Assembly (NCBI GenBank): GCA_030762895.1
Contig: JAUPTC010000015.1
Coordinates: 1,654,395 to 1,718,394, forward strand
Length of the DNA stretch: 64,000 nt
Reading direction: 5' to 3'
Source of the DNA: Sophora flavescens
Taxonomy: Eukaryota > Streptophyta > Magnoliopsida > Fabales > Fabaceae
Shown: piece after piece, positions 15,001 to 25,762 of the stretch
How the letters are laid out: every line of letters begins with the position of its first letter
How positions within the stretch are numbered: the first letter of the stretch is position 1
Made by a program: the position numbers and the translations under genes
Notes under the pieces: model-generated
What the model saw: the letters and a program-made list of their open reading frames with translations, nothing else
What the model was told of the DNA's origin: nothing
Database searches by the model: none

Positions 15001-15790
15001 AGGGTTTTTGGTCAAAATTAGGGTTTTGAGTTTAAAATAGGGTTTTGGGTCAAAAATATGGTTAGAATTAGTGTTTAGGGTCAAAATTAGGGTTTAGGGT
15101 TTGAAATAGGGTTTGGAGTTTAAAATAGGGTTTTGGGTCAAAAATAAGGTGAGAATTAGGGTTTGGTCAAAATTAGGGTTCGGTCAATTTACGATTTAGG
15201 TCAAAATTAGGGTTTAGGGTTTGAAATAGGGTTTTGAGTTTAAAACAGGGTTTTGGGTCAAAAAGGGTTAGAATTAGGGTTTTGGGTAAAATTAGGTTAC
15301 GGGTCAAAATTAGGGTTTATGGTTTGAAAAGGGGGGTCAAAAATAGGGTTAGAATTAGGGTTTTGGGTAAAAATTAGGGTTTTGGGTCAAAATTAGGGTT
15401 TAGGGTTTGAAATAGAGTTGAGTTTAAAATAGGGTTTTGGGTCAAAAATAGGGTTTGAATTAGAGTTTTGGGTAAAATTAGGGTTTCGGATCAAAATTAG
15501 GGTTTTGGTTTAAAATTAGGGTTTTTGGTCAAAATTAGGGTTTTGGGTCAAAAATAGGTTTAGAATTAGGGTTTTGGATCAAAATTAGGGTTTAGGGTCA
15601 AAAATAGGGTTTTGGGTCAAAAATAGGGTTAGAATTAGGATTTTGGATCAAAATTAGGGTTTAGGGTTTGAATTAGGGTTTTGAGTTTAAAATAAGGTTT
15701 TGGGTCAAAATTAGGGTTTTGGGTCAAATTTAGAATTTAGGGTCAAAATTAGGGCTTTGATTTAAAAATTGGGTTTTGGGTCAAAAATAG
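1..15790 (+). repeat. Contig A telomere-like higher-order repeat block, about 1.1 kb period, about 14 copies
   Basis: Degenerate TTAGGG-like words are arranged in a longer repeating order. A rare variant word, GGGCTTTGATTTAAAAATTGGG, marks each unit. It recurs with GGCTTTG at about 1361, 2418, 3574, 4726, 7959, 9094, 10189, 12434, 14626 and 15753, with eroded versions near 5740, 6860, 11305 and 13460. Spacing is 1.06-1.16 kb. A second marker, GGGTTAAGGGTTAAAAATAGAG, keeps the same order (for example 13782 and 14910). The G-rich strand is always +. Most copies in this block have shortened T and A runs and missing CpG cytosines, so every copy is shorter than the clean unit at 19453-20648. There is no gene: all frames are broken by the repeated TAG and TAA in the words. 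Confidence 0.9.
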
Positions 15791-17360
15791 GGTTAAATTA
15801 GGTTTTGGGTAAAAAGGTTTGGTCAAATTTAGGGTTTAGGGTCAAAATTAGGGTTTAGGGTTTGAAATAGAGCTTTGAGTTTAAAACAGGGCTTTGGGTC
15901 AAAAATAGGGTTAGAATTAGTGTTTTGGGTAAAATTAGGGTTTGGTCAAAATTAGGGTTTGGGGTAAAATTAGGGTTTAGGGTCAAAATTTGGGTTTAGT
16001 TTAAATAGGGTTTTAGTTTAAAATAGGGTTTTGGGTCAAAAATATGTTAGAATTAGGGTTTGAATTAGGTTTTGGGTAAAATTAGGTTTTGGATCAAAAT
16101 AGGGTTTTGGGTCAAAATTAGGTTTGGTAAAATTAGGTTTGGTTTGGGTTAAATAGGGTTTTGGGTCAAAAATAGGGTTAATTAGGGTTTAGGGTCAAAA
16201 TTAGGGTTTAGGGTCAAAATTACGGTTGAGGGTCAAAATTAGGGTTTAGGGTTTGAAATATGGTTTTGAGTGTAAAATAGGGTTTTGGGTCTAAAATAGG
16301 GTTAGAATTAGGGTTTTGGGTAAAAATTAGGGTTTAGGGTCAAAATTAGGGTTTAGGGTTTGAAATTAGGGTTTGGTTTAAAATAGGGTTTTGGGTCAAA
16401 AATAGGTTTTTAGGGTTTGGGTCAAATTAGGGTTTGGGTCAAAATTAGGGTTTTGGGTCAAAAATTAGGGTTTGGATTTGGTTAGGGTTTAGGTTGAATT
16501 AGGTTTTGAAAATTAGGTTTTGGTCAAAATTAGGGTTTAGGGTTTAAATAGGGTTTGAGTTAAAATTAGGTTTGGGTAAAAATTAGGGTTTGTTAAAATA
16601 GTTTAGGGTTTGGGTAAAAATTAGGGTTTTGGGTCAAAATTAGGGTTTAGGGTTTGAAATAGGGTTTTGAGTTTAAAATAGGGTTTTGGTCAAAAATAGG
16701 GTTAGAATTAGGTTTGGGTAAAATTAGGGTTTGGTCAAATTTAGGGTTTGGGTAAAATTGGGTTTAGGTTTGAAATAGGGTTTTGAGTTTAAAATAGGGT
16801 TTTGGGTCAAAAATAGGGTTAGAATTAGGGTTTTGGGTAAAATTAGGGTTTAGTAAAATTAGGGTTTGGGTAAAATTAGGGTTTAGGGTTAAAATTAGGG
16901 TTGTTTAAAATGTAGTTAGAATTAGGGTTTTGGGTAAAATTAGGGTTTTGTGTCAAAATTAGGGTTTTGGGTCAAATTTAGGATTTAGGGTTAAAATTAG
17001 GGTTTTGATTTAAAAATTGGGTTTTGTTTCAAAAATAGGGTTAGAATTAGGGTTTGGGAAAATTAGGTTTTGGGTCAAAATTAGGGTTTAGGGTCAAAAT
17101 TAGGGTTTAGGGTTTGAAATAGAGGTTGAGTTTAAAATAGGGTTTTGGGTCAAAAATAGGGTTAGAATTAGGGTTTTGGGTAAAATTAGGGTTAGGGTCA
17201 AAATTAGGGTTTGGTTTAAAATTAGGTTTAGGGTCAAAATTAGGGTTTGATTTAAAATGGGTTTTGTTCAAAATTAGGGTTAGAATTAGGGTTTTGGGTA
17301 AAATTAGGGTTTGGATCAAAATTAGGGTTTGGGTTAAAATTAGGGTTTTGGTCAAAATTA
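15791..17360 (+). repeat. Scrambled telomere-like repeat between two ordered blocks
   Basis: The same 18-20 base words are present, but the 1.1-1.2 kb order is lost: neither the GGGCTTTGATTT marker nor the GGGTTAAGGGTT marker appears at the expected position. Stretches such as 16480-16620 are heavily shortened. It could be an older rearranged part of the array or a region of poor consensus; both may apply. No gene is visible. Confidence 0.7.
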
Positions 17361-20300
17361 GGGTTTAGGGTTTGAAATAGGGTTTGAGTTTAAAATAGGG
17401 TTTTGTGTCAAAAATAGGGTTAGAATTAGGGTTTTAGGTAAAAATTTGGTTTTTGTGTCAAAATTAGGGTTTAGGGTCAAAATTAGGGTTAAGGGTTAGA
17501 AATAGAGTTTTGATTTTAAAATAGGGTTTTGGGTCAAAAATAGGGTTAGAATTAGAGTTTTGGGTAAAATTAGGGTTTCGGATCAAAATTAGGGTTTTGG
17601 TTTAAAATTAGGGTTTTTGGTCAAAATTAGGGTTTTGGGTCAAAATTAGGGTTTTGAGTTTAAAATAGGGTTTTGGGTCAAAAATATGGTTAGAATTAGT
17701 GTTTAGGGTCAAAATTAGGGTTTAGGGTTTGAAATAGGGTTTTGAGCTTAAAATAGGGTTTTGGGTCAAAAATAAGGTTAGAATTAGGGTTTCGGGTCAA
17801 AATTAGGGTTCTGGGTCAATTTTACGATTTAGGGTCAAAATTAGGGTTTAGGGTTTGAAATAGGGTTTTGAGTTTAAAACAGGGTTTTGGGTCAAAAAGA
17901 GGGTTAGAATTAGGGTTTTGGGTAAAATTAGGGTTACGGGTCAAAATTAGGGTTTATGGTTTGGAATAGGGTTTTGGGTCAAAAATAGGGTTAGAATTAG
18001 GGTTTTTGGTAAAAATTAGGGTTTTGGGTAAAAATTAGGGTTGAGGGTCAAAATTAGGGTTTAGGATTTGAAATAGAGTTTTGAGTTTAAAATAGGGTTT
18101 TGGGTCAAAAATAGGGTTAGAATTAGAGTTTTGGGTAAAATTAGGGTTTCGGATCAAAATTAGGGTTTTGGTTTAAAATTAGGGTTTTTGGTCAAAATTA
18201 GGGTTTTGGGTCAAAAATAGGTTTAGAATTAGGGTTTTGGATCCAAATTAGGGTTTATGGTCAAAAATAGGGTTTTGGGTCAAAAATAGGGTTAGAATTA
18301 GGATTTTGGATCAAAATTAGGGTTTAGGGTTTGAATTAGGGTTTTGAGTTTAATATAAGGTTTTTGGTCAAAATTAGGGTTTTGGGTCAAATTTAGAATT
18401 TAGGGTCAAAATTAGGCTTTGATTTAAAAATTGGGTTTTGGGTCAAAAATAGGGTTAGAATTAGGGTTTTGGGTAAAAATTAGGGTTTAGGGTCAAAATT
18501 AGGGTTTAGGGTTTGAAATAGAGTTTTGAGTTTAAAATAGGGTTTTGGGTCAAAAATAGGGTTAGAATTAGGGTTTTGGGTAAAATTAGTGTTTCGGGTC
18601 AAAATTAGGGTTTTTGGGTAAAATTAGGGTTTAGGGTCAAAATTTGGGTTTAGCGTTTGCAATAGGGTTTTGAGTTCAAAATAGGGTTTTGGGTCAAAAA
18701 TAATGATAGAATTAGGGTTTTGGGTGAAATTAGGGTTTCGTGTCAAAATTAGGATTGGGTCGGTCAAATTTAGGATTTAGGGTCAAAATTAGGGTTTTGA
18801 TTTAAAAATTGGGTTTTGTTTCAAAATTAGGGTTAGAATTAGGGTTTTGGGTAAAAATTAGGGTTTCGGGTCAAAATTAGGGTTTAGGGTCAAAATTAGG
18901 GTTTAGGGTTTGAAATAGAGTTTTGAGTTTAAAATAGGGTTTTGGGTCAAAAATAGGGTTAGAATAAGGGTTTTGGGTAAAATTAGGGTTACGTGTCAAA
19001 ATTAGGGTTTTGGTTTAAAATTAGGGTTTAGGGTCAAAATTAGGGTTTTGATTAAAAAATTGGGTTTTGTTTCAAAAATTAGGGTTAGAATTATGGTTTT
19101 GGGTAAAAATTAGGGTTTCGGATCAAAATTAGGGTTTTGGGTCAAAAATAGGGTTTGAATTAGAGTTTTGGGTAAAATTAGGGTTTCGGATCAAAATTAG
19201 GGTTTTGGTTTAAAATTAGGGTTTTTGGTCAAAATTAGGGTTTAGGGTCAAAAATAGGTTTAGAATTAGGGTTTTGGATCAAAATTAGGGTTTAGGGTCA
19301 AAAATAGGGTTTTGGGTCAAAAATAGGGTTAGAATTAGGATTTTGGATCAAAATTAGGGTTTAGGGTTTGAATTAGGGTTTTGAGTTTAAAATAAGGTTT
19401 TGGGTCAAAATTAGGGTTTTGGGTCAAATTTAGAATTTAGGGTCAAAATTAGGGCTTTGATTTAAAAATTGGGTTTTGGGTCAAAAATAGGGATAGAATT
19501 AGGGTTTTGGGTAAAAATTAGGGTTTTGGGTCAAAATTAGGGTTTAGGGTTTGAAATAGAGTTTTGAGTTTAAAATAGGGTTTTGGGTAAAAAATAGGGT
19601 TAGAATTAGGGTTTTGGGTAAAATTAGGATTACGGGTCAGAATTAGGGTTTATGGTTTGAAATAGGGTTTTGAGTTTCAAATAGGGTTTTGTGTCAAAAA
19701 TAGGGTTAGAATTAGGGTTTTAGGTAAAAATTTGGTTTTTGGGTCAAAATTAGGGTTTAGGGTCAAAATTAGGGTTAAGGGTTAAAAATAGAGTTTTGAT
19801 TTTAAAATAGAGTTTTGGGTAAAATTAGGGTTTCGGATCAAAATTAGGGTTTTGGTTTAAAATTAGGGTTTTTGGTCAAAATTAGGGTTTTGAGTTTAAA
19901 ATAGGGTTTTGGGTCAAAAATATGGTTAGAATTAGTGTTTAGGGTCAAAATTAGGGTTTAGGGTTTGAAATAGGGTTTGGAGTTTAAAATAGGGTTTTGG
20001 GTCAAAAATAAGGTTAGAATTAGGGTTTCGGGTCAAAATTAGGGTTCTGGGTCAATTTTACGATTTAGGGTCAAAATTAGGGTTTAGGGTTTGAAATAGG
20101 GTTTTGAGTTTAAATAAGGTTTTTGGGTCAAAAAGAGGGTTAGAATTAGGGTTTTGGGTAAAATTAGGGTTACGGGTCAAAATTAGGGTTTATGGTTTGA
20201 AACAGGGTTTTGGGTCAAAAATAGGGTTAGAATTAGGGTTTTGGGTAAAAATTAGGGTTTTGGGTAAAAATTAGGGTTTAGGGTCAAAATTAGGGTTTAG

Positions 20301-21727
20301 GGTTTGAAATAGAGTTGAGTTTAAAATAGGGTTTTGGGTCAAAAATAGGGTTTGAATTAGAGTTTTGGGTAAAATTAGGGTTTCGGATCAAAATTAGGGT
20401 TTTGGTTTAAAATTTGGGTTTTTGGTCAAAATTAGGGTTTAGGGTCAAAAATAGGTTTAGAATTAGGGTTTTGGATCAAAATTAGGGTTTAGGGTCAAAA
20501 ATAGGGTTTTGGGTCAAAAATAGGGTTAGAATTAGGATTTTGGATCAAAATTAGGGTTTAGGGTTTGAATTAGGGTTTTGAGTTTAAAATAAGGTTTTGG
20601 GTCAAAATTAGGGTTTTGGGTCAAATTTAGAATTTTGGGTCAAAATTAGGGCTTTGATTTAAAAATTGGGTTTTGGGTCAAAAATAGGGATAGAATTAGG
20701 GTTTTGGGTAAAAATTAGGGTTTTGGGTCAAAATTAGGGTTTAGGGTTTGAAATAGAGTTTTGAGTTTAAAATAGGGTTTTGGGTCAAAAATAGGGTTAG
20801 AATTAGGGTTTTGGGTAAAATTAGGATTACGGGTCAGAATTAGGGTTTATGGTTTGAAATAGGGTTTTGAGTTTCAAATAGGGTTTTGTGTCAAAAATAG
20901 GGTTAGAATTAGGGTTTTAGGTAAAAATTTGGTTTTTGGGTCAAAATTATGGTTTAGGGTCAAAATTAGGGTTAAGGGTTAAAAATAGAGTTTTGATTTT
21001 AAAATAGAGTTTTGGGTAAAATTAGGGTTTCGGATCAAAATTTGGGTTTTGGTTTAAAATTAGGGTTTTTGGTCAAAATTAGGGTTTTGAGTTTAAAATA
21101 GGGTTTTGGGTCAAAAATATGGTTAGAATTAGTGTTTAGGGTCAAAATTAGGGTTTAGGGTTTGAAATAGGGTTTGGAGTTTAAAATAGGGTTTTGGGTC
21201 AAAAATAAGGTTATAATTAGGGTTTCGGGTCAAAATTAGGGTTCTGGGTCAATTTTACGATTTAGGGTCAAAATTAGGGTTTAGGGTTTGAAATAGGGTT
21301 TTGAGTTTAAAACAGGGTTTTGGGTCAAAAAGAGGGTTAGAATTAGGGTTTTGGGTAAAATTAGGGTTACGGGTCAAAATTAGGGTTTATGGTTTGAAAC
21401 AGGGTTTTGGGTCAAAAATAGGGTTAGAATTAGGGTTTTGGGTAAAAATTAGGGTTTTGGGTCAAAATTAGGGTTTAGGGTTTGAAATAGAGTTGAGTTT
21501 AAAATAGGGTTTTGGGTCAAAAATAGGGTTTGAATTAGAGTTTTGGGTAAAATTAGGGTTTCGGATCAAAATTAGGGTTTTGGTTTAAAATAAGGGTTTT
21601 TGGTCAAAATTAGGGTTTTGGGTCAAAAATAGGTTTAGAATTAGGGTTTTGGATCAAAATTAGGGTTTAGGGTCAAAAATAGGGTTTTGGGTCAAAAATA
21701 GGGTTAGAATTAGGATTTTGGATCAAA
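17361..21727 (+). repeat. Clean higher-order repeat block at the end of contig A
   Basis: The ordered repeat resumes with long T and A runs intact. The GGGTTAAGGG marker falls at 17489, 19774 and 20971, and GGCTTTG at 18415, 19453 and 20649. The last two full copies give a unit of 1196-1197 bp; 17489 to 19774 is two such units minus about 110 bp. The stretch 18600-19140 carries words typical of contig B, notably GCGTTTGCAATAGGG near 18653 and TTGGGTTTTGTTTCAAAA, so cassettes have been exchanged between subfamilies. The block is cut by the N run. Confidence 0.85.
19453..20648 (+). repeat. Reference copy of the 1.2 kb higher-order unit
   Basis: This is the best-preserved single copy, taken from one GGCTTTG marker to the next (1196 bp). 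It holds in order: GGGATAGAATT, TTGAGTTTCAAATAGGG, TTTTAGGTAAAAATTTGG, GGGTTAAGGGTTAAAAATAGAG, TTTCGGATCAAAA, TATGGTTAGAATTAGTG, GGGTTTGGAGTTT, TTCTGGGTCAATTTTACGATTTAGGG, AGAGGGTTAGAATT, GGTTACGGGTC, TAGAGTTGAGTTT and GGATTTTGGATC. The same order of variants is seen in the contig A copies, which defines them as one family. The start point is arbitrary. Confidence 0.8.
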
Positions 21728-22227
21728 NNNNNNNNNNNNNNNNNNNNNNNNNNNNNNNNNNNNNNNNNNNNNNNNNNNNNNNNNNNNNNNNNNNNNNNNN
21801 NNNNNNNNNNNNNNNNNNNNNNNNNNNNNNNNNNNNNNNNNNNNNNNNNNNNNNNNNNNNNNNNNNNNNNNNNNNNNNNNNNNNNNNNNNNNNNNNNNNN
21901 NNNNNNNNNNNNNNNNNNNNNNNNNNNNNNNNNNNNNNNNNNNNNNNNNNNNNNNNNNNNNNNNNNNNNNNNNNNNNNNNNNNNNNNNNNNNNNNNNNNN
22001 NNNNNNNNNNNNNNNNNNNNNNNNNNNNNNNNNNNNNNNNNNNNNNNNNNNNNNNNNNNNNNNNNNNNNNNNNNNNNNNNNNNNNNNNNNNNNNNNNNNN
22101 NNNNNNNNNNNNNNNNNNNNNNNNNNNNNNNNNNNNNNNNNNNNNNNNNNNNNNNNNNNNNNNNNNNNNNNNNNNNNNNNNNNNNNNNNNNNNNNNNNNN
22201 NNNNNNNNNNNNNNNNNNNNNNNNNNN
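21728..22227. other. Assembly gap, 500 N
   Basis: The run of N is exactly 500 long, which suggests a fixed-size scaffolding gap and not a measured distance. Flanking sequence is the same satellite on the same strand on both sides, but the repeat order changes from the 1.2 kb type to the contig B type. The real distance, and whether the two sides are adjacent at all, is unknown. Confidence 0.95.
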
Positions 22228-22380
22228 TAGGGTCTTGAGTTTAAGATAGGGTTTGGGGTCAAAAATAGGGTTAGAATTAGGGTTTTGTGTAAAAATTACG
22301 GTTTTGGTTAAAAATTAGAGTCTAGGGTCAAAATTAGGGATTAGGGTTTGAAATAGGGTTTTGAGTATAAAATAGGGTTT
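22228..22380 (+). repeat. Telomere-like repeat flank at start of contig B
   Basis: This short flank precedes the triplicated block. It carries the variant AGGGTCTTGAGTTTAAGATAGGG, which is rare and recurs near 34275 and 39899 in contig B, with a related form near 44405. That links it to the composite repeats further right and not to contig A. Confidence 0.7.
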
Positions 22381-25300
22381 TGGGTCAAAAATAAGGTTAG
22401 AATTAGGGTTTTGGGTAAAATTATGGTTTCGGGTCAAAATTAGGGTTTTGGGTCAAATTTAGGATTTTGGGTCAAAATTAGGGTTTAGGGTTTGAAATAG
22501 GGTTTTGAGTTTTAAATAGGGTTTGGGTCAAAAATAGGGTTAGAATTAGGGTTTTGGGTAAAAATTAGGGCTTTGGATCAAAATTAGGTTTAGGGTCAAA
22601 ATTAGGGTTTAGGGTTTGAAATAGGGTTGAGTTTAAAATAGGGTTTTGGGTCAAAAATAGGGTTAGAATAAGGGTTTTGGGTAAAAATTATGGTTTAGGG
22701 TCAAAATTAGGGTTTAGGGTTTGAAATAGGGTTTTGAGTTTAAAATAGGGTTTTGGGTCTAAAATAGGGTCAGCTTTAGGGTTTCGGGTAAAATTTAGGG
22801 TTTTGTGTCAAAATTAGGGTTTTGGGTCAAAAATAGGGATCAGTTAAAAATATGGTTTTGATTGGAAAATAGGGTTAGAATTAGGGTTTTGGGTAAAATT
22901 AGGGTTTCGGGTCAAAATTAGGGTTTTGGGGTAAAATTAGGGTTTAGGGTCAAAATTTGGGTTTAGCGTTTGCAATAGGGTTGAGTTTAAAATAGGGTTT
23001 TGGGTCAAAAATAATGTTAGAATTAGGGTTTTGGGTAAAATTAGGGTTTCGTGTCAAAATTAGGGTTCTGGGTCAAATTTAGGATTTAGGGTCAAAATTA
23101 GGGTTTTGATTTAAAAATTGGGTTTTGTTTCAAAAATAGGGTTAGAATTAGGGTTTTGGGTAAAAATTAGGGTTTAGGGTCAAAGTTAGGGTTCTGGGTC
23201 AAATTTAGGATTTAGGGTCAAAATTAGGGTTTTGATTTAAAAATTGGGTTTTGTTTCAAAAATAGGGTTAGAATTAGGGTTTTGGGTCAAAATTAGGGTT
23301 TCGGGTCAAAATTAGGGTTTAGGGTCAAAATTAGGGTTTAGGGTTTGAAATAGAGTTTTGAGTTTAAAATAGGGTTTTGGGTCAAAAATAGGGTTAGAAT
23401 TAGGGTTTTGGGTATAATTAGGGTTTCGGATCAAAATTATGGTTTTGGGTTAAAATTAGGGTTTTTGGTCAAAAATAGGGTTTAGGGTTTGAATTAGGGT
23501 TTTGATTATAAAACAGGGTTTTGGGTCAAAAATAGGGTTAGAATTAGGGTTTTGGGTAAAATTAGGATTACGGGTCAAAATTAGGGTTTTGAGTTTCAAA
23601 TAGGGTTGTGTCAAAAATAGGGTTAGAATTAGGGTTTTGGGTAAAAATTTGGTTTTTGGGTCAAAATTAGGGTTTATGGTCAAAATTAGGGTTAAGGGTT
23701 AGAAATAGAGTTTCGATTTTAAAATAAGGTTTTTGGTCAAAAATAGGGTTAGAATTAGCGTTTTGGGTAAAATTAGGGTTTCGGATCAAAATTAGGTTTT
23801 TGGTTCAAAATTAGGGTTTTTGGTCAAAATTAGGGTTTTGGGTCAAAATTAGGGTTTTGAGTTTAAAATAGGGTTTTGGGTCAAAATTATGGTTAGAATT
23901 AGGGTTTAGAGTCAAAATTAGGGTTTAGGGTTTGAAATAGGGTTTTGAGTTTAAAATAGGGTTTTGGGTCAAAAATAAGGTTAGAATTAGGGTTTCGGGT
24001 CAAAATTAGGGTTCTGGGTCAATTTTACGATTTAGGGTCAAAATTAGGGTTTAGGGTTTGAAATAGGGTTTTGAGTATAAAACAGGGTTTTGGGTCAAAA
24101 ATAGGGTTAGAATTAGGGTTTTGGGTAAAATTAGGATTACGGGTCAAAATTAGGGTTTATGGTTTGAAATAGGGTTTTGTGTCAAAAATAGGGTTAGAAT
24201 TAGGGTTTTTGGGTAAAAATTTGGGTTTTTGGTCAAAATTAGGGTTTAGGGTCAAAATTAGGGTTTAGGGTTTGAAATAGGGTTTTGAGTTTAAAATAGG
24301 GTTTTGGGTCAAAAATAAGGTTAGAATTAGGGTTTTGGTTAAAATTATGGTCTCGGGTCAAAATTAGGGTTCTGGGTCAAATTTAGGATTTTGGGTCAAA
24401 TTTAGGGTTTAGGGTTTGAAATAGGGTTTTGAGTTTTAAATAGGGTTTGGGTCAAAAATAGGGTTAGAATTAGGGTTTTGGGTAAAAATTAGGGCTTTGG
24501 ATCAAAATTAGGTTTAGGGTCAAAATTAGGGTTTAGGGTTTGAAATAGGGTTGAGTTTAAAATAGGGTTTAGGGTCAAAAATAGGGTTAGAATAAGGGTT
24601 TTGGGTAAAAATTATGGTTTAGGGTTTGAAATAGGGTTTTGAGTTTAAAATAGGGTTTTGGGTCTAAAATAGGGTCAGATTTAGGGTTTAGGGTAAAATT
24701 AGTGTTTCAGGTCAAAATTAGGGTTTTGGGTCAAATTAAGGATTTTGGGTCAAAATTAGGGTTTAGGGTTTGAAATAGGGTTTTGAGTTTTAAACAGGGT
24801 TTTGGGTCAAAAATAGGTTTAGAATTAGGGTTTTGGATCAAAATTAGGGTTTAGGGTCAAAAATAGGGTTTTGGGTCAAAAATAGGGTTAGAATTAGGAT
24901 TTTGGATCAAAATTAGGGTTTAGGGTTTGAAATAGGGTTTTGAGTTTAAAATGGGATTTTCTGTCTAAAATAGGGTTACTATTAGGGTTTTGGGTAAAAA
25001 TTAGGGTTTAGGGTCAAAATTAGGGTTTAGGGTCAAAATTAGGGTTTAGGGTTTGAAATAGGGTTTTGGGTCAAAAATAAGGTTAGAATTAGGGTTTCGG
25101 GTCAAAATTAGGGTTCTGGGTCAATTTTACGATTTAGGGTCAAAGTTAGGGTGTAGGGTTTGAAATAGGGTTTTGAGTTTAAAACAGGGGTTTGGGTCAA
25201 AAAGAGGGTTAGAATTAGGGTTTTGGGTAAAATTAGGGTTACGGGTCAAAATTAGGGTTTATGGTTTGAAATAGGGTTTTGGGTCAAAAATAGGGTTAGA

Positions 25301-25762
25301 ATTAGGGTTTTGGGTAAAAATTAGGGTTTAGGGTCAAAATTAGGGTTTAGGGTTTGAAATAGAGTTTTGAGTTTAAAATAGGGTTTTGGGTCAAAAATAG
25401 GGCTAGAATTAGAGTTTTGGGTAAAATTAGGGTTTCGGATCAAAATTAGGGTTTTGGTTTAAAATTAGGGTTTTTGGTCAAAATTAGGGTTTTGGGTCAA
25501 AAATAGGTTTAGAATTAGGGTTTTGGATCAAAATTAGGGTTTTGGGTCAAAAATAGGGTTTTGGGTCAAAATTAGGGTTTAGGGTTTGAAATAGAGTTTT
25601 GAGTTTAAAATAGGGTTTTGGGTCAAAAATAGGGTTAGAATTAGGGTTTTGGGTAAAATTAGGGTTTCGGGTCAAAATTAGGGTTTTGGGGTAAATTTAG
25701 GGGTTAGGGTCAAAATTTGGGTTTAGCGTTTGCAATAGGGTTTTGAGTTTAAAATAGGGTTT
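22381..25762 (+). repeat. 3.4 kb tandem unit, copy 1 of 3
   Basis: This is the first of three tandem copies of a long composite of telomere-like words. Landmarks are AGGGTCAGCTTTAGGG at 22771, GGGATCAGTTAAAAATATGG near 22845, GCGTTTGCAATAGGG near 22971, a doubled CTGGGTCAAATTTAGG segment near 23070 and 23190, and TTTTCTGTCTAAAATAGGGTTACTATT at 24957. Length is about 3382 bp. A 75-codon minus-strand open frame inside it (23456-23683) recurs identically in copies 2 and 3, which shows how alike they are. I do not regard it as a gene. Confidence 0.85.

Noticed and set aside
7532..17355. Open frames of 61-82 codons at 7532-7741, 11800-12009, 11992-12177 and 17107-17355
   Set aside because: They are low-complexity translations of the satellite, opened by deletions that shift the repeated stop codons out of frame.
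21718..22262. Long open frames across the first N run, on both strands
   Set aside because: They consist of unknown bases only.
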